This document shows positions 8,116 to 14,741 of a DNA stretch of 50,460 nucleotides, piece by piece (the stretch's first letter is position 1; each line of letters starts with the position of its first letter). Both the position numbers and the translations under genes were made by a program. This stretch comes from JBCDAP01 sp038747915 (GTDB lineage Bacteria; Planctomycetota; Phycisphaerae; Phycisphaerales; UBA1924). Where the stretch lies: positions 1 to 50,460 of the forward strand of contig JBCDJJ010000018.1 of assembly GCA_038747915.1 (NCBI GenBank). Reading direction: 5' to 3'. The notes under the pieces were generated by a model, which worked only from the letters and a program-made list of their open reading frames with translations, ran no database searches and was not told where the DNA came from.

Positions 8116-8845
8116 GTCGCCCGCGCGGCTGTGCATCATCCCGGCGCGTGGCGGGTCGAAGCGCCTGCCGCGCAAGAACATCGCGCCCCTCGGCGGCCGG
8201 CCGATGCTCGCGTGGACGATCGACGCCGCGATCGACAGCGAGGTCTTCGACGAGGTACACGTCTCGAGCGATGACGACGAGATCCTCGACGTCGCCGCGA
8301 CCTGCGGGGCGAGACCCCGCTTCCAGCGCCCCGACAATCTCGGCGGCGATCGCGTGGGTGTCGTCGATGTGTGCCTCGCAACACTCGATGTGTACGAGCG
8401 CGACCACGGCATGCGTTTCGACGAGCTCGGGGTCATGCTCGCGACCGCCCCGCTGCGGACAGAAGACGATGTCAGAAGCGCCGCGGCACGGTTCGCCGAG
8501 CGCGGGGATGCCGAGTTCTTGATGGCGGTCACGCGGTACAGCAACTCACCGCTCACCGCGCTCCGCGAGGAACCGAACGGCCGACTCGTGAGCCACTGGG
8601 GAAGAGAGATGTTCACGACGAAGCGGCAGGACACGCCGAGCCTGTGGGTCGACTGCGGCGCGATCTACCTGTGCGAGGTCGATGCGTTCCGGCGCGAGCG
8701 GATCTTCTACGGCGAGAAACTGATCGGGCACCTCATGCCGCCGGAGCGAGCCATCGATGTGGACGAGCCCTTTGATCTCAAGATCGCGGAGCTGCTGCTC
8801 GCCGAGCGCGAGCGCGCCGCACCGCGGGTGGAGGTGGCAGCATGA
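8108..8845 (+). CDS. pseF: CMP-nonulosonic acid synthetase (NeuA/PseF type)
   Basis: This 245-residue cytidylyltransferase activates a nine-carbon acidic sugar with CTP to make the CMP-donor. The hallmark IIPARGGSKRLPRKN lies at 10-24 and binds CTP. HVSSDDDEI and TAPLRTEDDV follow at the expected spacing, and the C-terminal IDVDEPFDLKIAE carries the metal-binding aspartates. The ATG lies 8 bases inside the preceding gene and its stop overlaps the next ATG (ATGA), so the three genes are almost certainly co-translated. Whether the substrate is pseudaminic, legionaminic or neuraminic acid cannot be decided; the PseG-like neighbour favours a di-amino nonulosonate. Confidence 0.9.
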   Translation: MSESPARLCIIPARGGSKRLPRKNIAPLGGRPMLAWTIDAAIDSEVFDEVHVSSDDDEILDVAATCGARPRFQRPDNLGGDRVGVVDVCLATLDVYERDHGMRFDELGVMLATAPLRTEDDVRSAAARFAERGDAEFLMAVTRYSNSPLTALREEPNGRLVSHWGREMFTTKRQDTPSLWVDCGAIYLCEVDAFRRERIFYGEKLIGHLMPPERAIDVDEPFDLKIAELLLAERERAAPRVEVAA

Positions 8846-9885
8846 ACGACCCTGCATCGACCGGCGCCATCGAGATCGGCGGGCGACGCATCGGGGGTCC
8901 CGACGGGCATGTCTTCGTGATCGCTGAAGCGGGCGTGAACCACGAGGGCGACCTCGGCGTTGCGATGGAGCTGCTCGAGTCCTCGGCGGACGCGGGGGCA
9001 GACGCGATCAAGTTCCAGGCGATACTCGCTGACACGCTGTTTGCGCCGAGCGAGTACGGCTCGGAGTTTCACCGGCTGTTTAAGAAGGCCGAGCTGAGCG
9101 AGGCCGACTACCAGCAGCTCGCCGATCGCGCTCGATCACTCGGCCTTGTCTTCATGATGTCGTTCAACGATCGCTACGGCATCGATCTCGGCGAGCGGCT
9201 CGGCGTCGGCGCGCACAAGCTCGCCTCGACGCTGATGTCCAACACGCTGCTTGTTCGCGCAGCGGCTCGGACCGGCAAGCCGCTCGTGATCTCCACCGGG
9301 ATGTCGCACCTGAGCGATGTGGAGACCGCCATCAACGCGGCGGCGGTAGTGGGCGACAACGATCTGGCCCTCATGCACTGCGTGAGCAACTACCCGTGCG
9401 AGTGGGGCGAGCTGAATCTCCGCGTGATGGACACGCTCTCCGGTGCGTTCGGGGTGCCCGTCGGGTTCTCGGATCACTCGATCGCGACGGAGGCGCCGCT
9501 TGTCGCCGCGGCCGCGGTGGCCCGCGGGGCCACGCTGCTCGAGCGTCACGTCACGCTCGACAAATCGCGGCCGAGCTTCGATCACCGCCTCTCATCGGAA
9601 CCTGAAGAGTTCGTCGAGTTCGTCCGTGCAGCGCGCTCGGTGACCACCGGGCTCGGCTCGGGGCGGAAGGCTATCTCACCCGGCGAGAACAAGAACCGCA
9701 AGGCCTTCCGCACGAGCCTCGCGCCCGCGAAGCCGATCGAGGTCGGTGAAGTCATCAACGAGTCGATGTTGACCGCGGTTCGGCCCGAGGGCGGTGTGCC
9801 GCCCGAGCTGTTCGTGCGGATCATCGGCAAGCCGGCGCGGCGAGCGATGGCTGCGGGCGAGCCACTAACGTGGGATGACCTGTGA
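8842..9885 (+). CDS. pseI: Nonulosonic acid synthase (NeuB/PseI type)
   Basis: This 347-residue enzyme should condense a six-carbon amino sugar with phosphoenolpyruvate to give a nine-carbon nonulosonic acid. Unlike its neighbour, it keeps the expected active site. AIKFQ (Lys57, Gln59) is present, as is LMHCVSNYP. The two metal-binding histidines are His212 in GFSDHS and His236 in LERHVTLDK. A SAF (antifreeze-like) domain fills about 285-347. The ATG overlaps the stop of the synthetase gene by 4 bases. Two NeuB-type genes flanking one CMP-synthetase gene is unusual. Confidence 0.9.
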   Translation: MNDPASTGAIEIGGRRIGGPDGHVFVIAEAGVNHEGDLGVAMELLESSADAGADAIKFQAILADTLFAPSEYGSEFHRLFKKAELSEADYQQLADRARSLGLVFMMSFNDRYGIDLGERLGVGAHKLASTLMSNTLLVRAAARTGKPLVISTGMSHLSDVETAINAAAVVGDNDLALMHCVSNYPCEWGELNLRVMDTLSGAFGVPVGFSDHSIATEAPLVAAAAVARGATLLERHVTLDKSRPSFDHRLSSEPEEFVEFVRAARSVTTGLGSGRKAISPGENKNRKAFRTSLAPAKPIEVGEVINESMLTAVRPEGGVPPELFVRIIGKPARRAMAAGEPLTWDDL

Positions 9886-9934
9886 TCGCGGGCACGCCGA
9901 GCCACGGCACACAGCGCTGCAGAGGAGATGCACC

Positions 9935-10894
9935 ATGCGTGTGCTGATGCTTGGATTCGCGAGGTTCGGTGCCGCCGTGTTCGAGGCGGTGCGCGACGCC
10001 GGACACGACGTCGTTGCGCTCGCGACGCACGAGACACGACCCGAGCGGATCACCGGATATTGCCCACCTGATCTGAGTGCGCTCGCTGGGGAAGCCGGCG
10101 TGCCGAGCGCGGTGATCGCGCCCGGTGAGCGTGATATGGTGCATCGGTTCGCCGGCGAACACACCTTCGATCTGGTGCTCGCGGTGAACTGGCGTGGGTG
10201 GATCCAGACCGATGTGCTCGACCTCGCCCCGCAGGGCGGCGTGAACCTGCACGGCTCGCTGCTCCCGGCTTACCGCGGGAACGCGCCGATGACCTGGGCG
10301 ATCATCCACGGCGAGCGCACGCTCGGTGTGACCGCGCACCGCCTGGCCGAAGAGATCGACGCGGGGACCATCCTCGGGCAGCGGTCGTACGACCTCGCAA
10401 GCGAAGAGACCATCGCGGACGCGTACGACCGATCCGAAGCGATCTTCGGCCCGCTTACAGTCGAAGTCCTCGACGCACTCGAGCGAGGTGAAGCGGTCGA
10501 GACCCCGCAGGATGAGTCACGGGCCAGTCGGTTCGGGCGGCGGCGACCGGAGGGTGGTGTGATCGACTGGTCGGTGCCCGCGCACCGGGTGCACGACTGG
10601 GTGCGCGCACAAACCTCGCCGCTTCCTGGCGCATTCACACACGCCGGCCTCACCAAGGTGATTGTCTGGCGGACCGAGGTGGTCGATGAGCGCACCACAC
10701 TGGGCACCCCGGGCCGCATCCTCGAGACCGATGGATCCAGCGTGACCGTGGCTGCTGGCCAGGGCGCCGTGCGGCTAGTGCAGACCTCGAGTGGCGAACG
10801 ATACGGGGATGAGGGAGCCGAGTTGATCACGCAAGGCGTGCTGCAGGCCGGCGGACAGCTCGGGCAGGTGCTCTCGGACGAGGCCGCGGCGTGA
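9935..10894 (+). CDS. Sugar N-formyltransferase-like protein
   Basis: The 319-residue product has the formyltransferase fold: a Rossmann start (MRVLMLGFARFGAAVFEAVR) and the catalytic trio Asn104 and His106 in NLHGSLLPAYRG plus Asp142 in EEIDAGTIL. A C-terminal beta-barrel-like domain spans about 205-300. This is the fold of methionyl-tRNA formyltransferase and of the ArnA/VioF sugar formyltransferases, which use 10-formyl-tetrahydrofolate. Its place within the nonulosonate cluster argues for formylation of an amino sugar rather than of Met-tRNA. AGAGGAGA (9921-9928) precedes the ATG at 9935. The stop overlaps the GTG of the next gene. A displaced fmt gene is the alternative. Confidence 0.82.
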   Translation: MRVLMLGFARFGAAVFEAVRDAGHDVVALATHETRPERITGYCPPDLSALAGEAGVPSAVIAPGERDMVHRFAGEHTFDLVLAVNWRGWIQTDVLDLAPQGGVNLHGSLLPAYRGNAPMTWAIIHGERTLGVTAHRLAEEIDAGTILGQRSYDLASEETIADAYDRSEAIFGPLTVEVLDALERGEAVETPQDESRASRFGRRRPEGGVIDWSVPAHRVHDWVRAQTSPLPGAFTHAGLTKVIVWRTEVVDERTTLGTPGRILETDGSSVTVAAGQGAVRLVQTSSGERYGDEGAELITQGVLQAGGQLGQVLSDEAAA

Positions 10895-12342
10895 GCGAAG
10901 CCACGGTCTACTTCATCGCGCGCGACGGGGCCGACCTGCACAAGCACGAGGCACTGCGCGACGCTGTCGTGCGCACCATGCCCGGTCAGCGGTGCCAGAT
11001 CCTGTGCGGTGAGCTCGACCCCGCGCGATGTGAACCGCGCGAGGACGTGACGTACGTCTACGGGCAATGGGAGGCCTTCGAGCGCGCACACGCGCGAGCC
11101 ACCGATCGCGACATCGCTGCCATGCTCGGGCAGCACGCGGAGGTCGCACCGGCCAACCTCTGGGCCGCCGAGCGCCGACTGATCGAGGACGGCCAGCCCG
11201 CGCGGCGGATCGCCCTCGAGCAGATCTACCTGCTCGAGTGGATCGAGCGGACGCTCGACGAACACCCACCGGTGGCGTGCTTCGTCACGGGCGGCGGGAA
11301 CGTCATCCGCTCCACGCTCTCAGCTGCGGTGCGGGCCCGGGGTGCGAAGGCCTACCGCATCCTGAACTCGGCGCACCTTAACCCGGGTCGCGCGGGCGCC
11401 CGCTACTGGTTCTGCGACAACGACTACAACCGGCTCTCGGGTGACCCGCACCGGTTCAACCACCCCGAGGCCGATGCACGCGAGCACGCTCGACGATGGC
11501 TCGATGGTGTCCGCGAGGGCGCGTACGCGCTCGATCGCCACGCCCGCGTGAACGCCTCGAAGATGCGCGCAAGCATCGGCGTGCGCACGATCCTCGACGA
11601 TGGCTTCCGCGCGATCACCGGCATCGGCGTTGGACCGTGGCGACGCAGGCAGGCGATGCGGCGATTCACGAGCGCGATGCACGCGATCGGCAACGCCCGG
11701 CTCGCGGTCTCCGCCGACACCCTCGCCGAGCCCTTCTTCATCTTCCCGCTCAATGTGCCGAGCGACGCCCAGTTGACGCTGCGCAGCCCGGCACACCGCG
11801 ACCTCCTCTCCGCGATCATGTCGGTGGCGAACTGCCTGCCCTACGGCGTCACGCTCGCCGTGAAGGAACACCCGGGCCACCCCGGCATGATCCCGACGCC
11901 CCGGTGGCGGCGACTGCTCAAGGACTTCCCCTCGGTCCGGCTCGTCCAACCCAGCACACCCCTGCGCGAACTCATCCCGCGAAGCATCGGGCTTATCTCG
12001 ATCAACAGCACCGCGGGGGTCGAAGCCCTCGCGCTCGATCGACCCGTCGTCACCCTCGGAGAGAGCGCCTACCGCGGGAGCGGACTCACGCACGATGTGA
12101 CCGCCGCGTCCACGCTCCCCATGGCCCTCACCGGCGCGCTCGGCGACACACTCGCGGAGGGTCGAGCCGTCGGCCTCGAGCGTTTCATGGTCCGGTGGCT
12201 CGAGGAGAGCGTGCCCGAGCCGGGCGTGTTCGTGCCGCAGGACGACGCGAGTGCCATGGGCTTGCTCGCAGCCGCGGTGGTCGACCTTGTGTCCCGGCAG
12301 CGCGGCGCGGTGGGCACGCGGCCCACGATGCACGCGGCATGA
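10891..12342 (+). CDS. KpsS/capsule-synthesis-like putative glycosyltransferase
   Basis: This 483-residue protein resembles the capsule polysaccharide synthesis/export family (PF05159; KpsS and KpsC, which transfer Kdo from CMP-Kdo). Diagnostic segments are FFIFPLNVPSDAQL (282-295), LAVKEHPGHPGM (322-333), and ISINSTAGVEALALDRPVV (369-387), the donor-binding part of the GT-B-like fold. The GTG start overlaps the preceding TGA (GTGA). Since Kdo and nonulosonic acids are both used as CMP-donors, a role in transferring the product of this cluster to its acceptor is a reasonable inference. The acceptor could be flagellin, capsule or lipid. The N-terminal 200 residues are not recognised. Confidence 0.7.
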   Translation: MSEATVYFIARDGADLHKHEALRDAVVRTMPGQRCQILCGELDPARCEPREDVTYVYGQWEAFERAHARATDRDIAAMLGQHAEVAPANLWAAERRLIEDGQPARRIALEQIYLLEWIERTLDEHPPVACFVTGGGNVIRSTLSAAVRARGAKAYRILNSAHLNPGRAGARYWFCDNDYNRLSGDPHRFNHPEADAREHARRWLDGVREGAYALDRHARVNASKMRASIGVRTILDDGFRAITGIGVGPWRRRQAMRRFTSAMHAIGNARLAVSADTLAEPFFIFPLNVPSDAQLTLRSPAHRDLLSAIMSVANCLPYGVTLAVKEHPGHPGMIPTPRWRRLLKDFPSVRLVQPSTPLRELIPRSIGLISINSTAGVEALALDRPVVTLGESAYRGSGLTHDVTAASTLPMALTGALGDTLAEGRAVGLERFMVRWLEESVPEPGVFVPQDDASAMGLLAAAVVDLVSRQRGAVGTRPTMHAA

Positions 12343-12346
12343 CCGC

Positions 12347-14473
12347 TCACCCCGCGAGCGCCGCCACACGCAGCACCTCGGCCACGCTCCACGCCTGCGC
12401 CATGCACCCCTGCGGGCGCCGTGGCTCCTCCGCGTCGTACACCTCGCACATCTGACCCAAGCACCCCTCGGGCAGCGAGTCCACGAGCGGTCGAATCGCC
12501 TCGCGGGCCTCCGCCCGAGCGGCATCGGAGAAACCACCGAACCGCAGCAGGGACTCGGCGTACGGCCCCATCAGCCAGGGCCATACCGTGCCGTTGTGGT
12601 ACGCACGGTCGCGGGCCACCATGTCGCCCTCGAACCGCGGTTGATACCGCTCCGAACCGGGCGCCAACGTGCGAAGGCCCACCGGCGTGCGCAGGGTGCG
12701 CGTGACCTCTTCGATCACCCCACGCTGATGCGCACGGTCGAGCGGCGAGTGTTCCAAACTCGCGGCGAAGATCTGGTTCGGCCGGATCTCACCAGTCGGT
12801 GTCCAACGCACCTCACCGGGATCATCGTCATCCACCACGGGGTGCAGGCAGTCGTGCAGCGCGCAGCGAGAGTCATCCCAGAACCGATCAACGAACGACT
12901 CGGCCACCCGATCCGCGAGATCGAGGTACCGCGCCGCTCGATCGGGCTCCGAGTTTGCGCACAGCTCGGCGACGCACCGCAGCGCGTGGTGCCACAGCGC
13001 GTTAATCTCCACCGCCTTGCCGTGGCGCGGGGTGAACACCTCGCCCTCCCGCTTGGCGTCCATCCAAGTGAGCTGCGTGGTCTCATCGCCCGCCGTGATG
13101 AGCCCGTCGGCGTCCATGCAGATGCCGTGACGTGTGCCCGACTGGTAGAACTCGAGCACCTGCCAGCACCGCAGGTGCATGTGCTCGTCGTACCACTCCT
13201 GCTCACCCGTCGCGCGCACAAACGCATGCACCGCGTGTACGAACCACAGCGGCGCATCCACCGTGTTGTACTCCGGTTCGCCGCCTTGCTCGTCGAACAG
13301 ATTCGGGATCATCCCCTTCGACAAATGCCGCGCAAACACCGTCAGGCACGACCGCGCTTCGCTGTACCGCCCGGTCGTGAGCAGAAGACCCGGGAGCGAG
13401 ATCATGGTGTCGCGGCCCCAATCCGCAAACCAGGGATACCCCGCGATGACCGTGGAGAAACTGGTTCTCTCGTGCCGCCGCTCCACGATGAACGCGTCCG
13501 CAGCGAGAATCAGGCTCGCGCACCCCTCGAGGCCCGGATTGGCATCGAGGGCCCGCTTGATCGTGGCGTCGAGGTAGGTCGTCGCGGCACGTTTCTCGAA
13601 GAGCTCGGGCGAAATCGACGTCGGCCCGAGCGAACCCGCGATGGTCAATCGCCGGGGCCCGTCCGATGGCTTGACGCTCAACCGGAACTCCCCGGGCGAG
13701 AACAAGTCTTCCACGTCGTCGACGTTGGCCTCGGCACCCCGCTCGGTCTCGAAGAGACGGCGACACCCCCGGAGCCACGCGCGATCCTCGGTGAACGATC
13801 CATCCGAGGCATCGAGGCGCAGCTCGAGCGGATCCTGACCCGCGGGCGCCTCCGGGTCGACGCACCGCACCACACACCCACGTTCGCCGGACACGACCGT
13901 GAACCGATCCGACTCACCCTCGGGCAACAGGGCACCCATGTCGCGAAGCGGCGCGAGCGGGCGGATGACCAACACCACGGGTGACTCGACCCGGATCGAG
14001 TACCGCACCGCGAACCGCGCCGCACGAAACCCAAGACGCAGCTCCTTGATCAGCTCCACCCCCGCAGCGTTGTACACCCAGCGAACGGTCGACCGATCCC
14101 GCTCGAACCGGATGAGCGGCGGACAAGGAGCCGCCTCGGACTCCTCGATCGTGGGACGGCCCGCGCGGTCCTCCACAGAGAGCGGCACGCGGATCGGCCG
14201 TTCGGACGACGCATCGACGATCAGCATCTCGTGCAGCTGCGAGAGCCCCACCACACGCCGAACCGGCGGCCGGGCTGCGGGCACGAAGAGTCCGTGAAAC
14301 CGTCGCCGATTGGCCCCGAGCGCGGTCCCCATGGCAAAGCCACCGTCGCCGGTCGTGAGGAGCCACTCGGTGCGCGCAAGTTCCAGCTGCGCGGGGCGGC
14401 CCACGGCGTCGAGCGAGCCGACGGCCGACTGGGCGCGGAGCGGCCCGCCGCGCTGGGAGACGTGCGAGGTCAC
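12347..14473 (-). CDS. Glycogen debranching enzyme / amylo-alpha-1,6-glucosidase
   Basis: The product (708 residues from the GTG at 14473) belongs to the amylo-alpha-1,6-glucosidase/GDE_C family, which hydrolyses the alpha-1,6 branch of glycogen or related glucans. The N-terminal domain opens with EWLLTTGDGGFAMGT (about 36-50), as in the family. The (alpha/alpha)6 catalytic domain has the signature GYPWFADWGRDTMISLPG from residue 345, then NTVDAPLWFVHA and the Trp/Tyr-rich substrate groove. The frame is open 73 codons further upstream, but that part is Arg-rich, unlike the family, and overlaps a candidate fliD promoter. No clear ribosome binding site is seen before the GTG, so the start is uncertain by several codons. 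It converges on the KpsS-like gene. Confidence 0.88.
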   Translation of the reverse strand: MTSHVSQRGGPLRAQSAVGSLDAVGRPAQLELARTEWLLTTGDGGFAMGTALGANRRRFHGLFVPAARPPVRRVVGLSQLHEMLIVDASSERPIRVPLSVEDRAGRPTIEESEAAPCPPLIRFERDRSTVRWVYNAAGVELIKELRLGFRAARFAVRYSIRVESPVVLVIRPLAPLRDMGALLPEGESDRFTVVSGERGCVVRCVDPEAPAGQDPLELRLDASDGSFTEDRAWLRGCRRLFETERGAEANVDDVEDLFSPGEFRLSVKPSDGPRRLTIAGSLGPTSISPELFEKRAATTYLDATIKRALDANPGLEGCASLILAADAFIVERRHERTSFSTVIAGYPWFADWGRDTMISLPGLLLTTGRYSEARSCLTVFARHLSKGMIPNLFDEQGGEPEYNTVDAPLWFVHAVHAFVRATGEQEWYDEHMHLRCWQVLEFYQSGTRHGICMDADGLITAGDETTQLTWMDAKREGEVFTPRHGKAVEINALWHHALRCVAELCANSEPDRAARYLDLADRVAESFVDRFWDDSRCALHDCLHPVVDDDDPGEVRWTPTGEIRPNQIFAASLEHSPLDRAHQRGVIEEVTRTLRTPVGLRTLAPGSERYQPRFEGDMVARDRAYHNGTVWPWLMGPYAESLLRFGGFSDAARAEAREAIRPLVDSLPEGCLGQMCEVYDAEEPRRPQGCMAQAWSVAEVLRVAALAG

Positions 14474-14686
14474 TGGGCGGAGAGGGTACTCGCGCCAGGG
14501 CTCGCGCGGGGGCCGGGCCCTCGGGTCGTGCCGTCTGCGCCGACTGGCGGGGCGCGGGGATTGCGCACCGTCCCGATCGCGTGGACGCGGGCGTCTATGG
14601 AACCGACAGTCTGTCCATGTGCGATGTGGGGTCGTGCAGTTGCCGGCGTTCGCGCGCCGATTTGAGAAGTGCCGCACGTGAGCCGC

Positions 14687-14702
14687 TGGCACGCGGCTCG
14701 CG
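14687..14702 (+). promoter_or_regulatory. Candidate sigma-54 promoter of fliD
   Basis: TGGCACG at 14687-14693 matches the sigma-54 -24 element exactly, and GC at 14700-14701 lies exactly ten bases after its GG, as required for the -12 element (read TCGCG instead of TTGCA). Transcription would start near 14713, about 30 bases before the fliD ATG at 14742. Sigma-54 control of late flagellar genes is common in other bacteria. In GC-rich DNA such a match can arise by chance. Confidence 0.4.
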
Positions 14703-14741
14703 GTTCGTCTCGGACCGAAGGATCGTCAGGACCCCACGACC

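Noticed and set aside
12251..13984. 577-codon frame antisense to the debranching enzyme
   Set aside because: It has no recognisable motif, and the sense strand carries the complete GDE signature.
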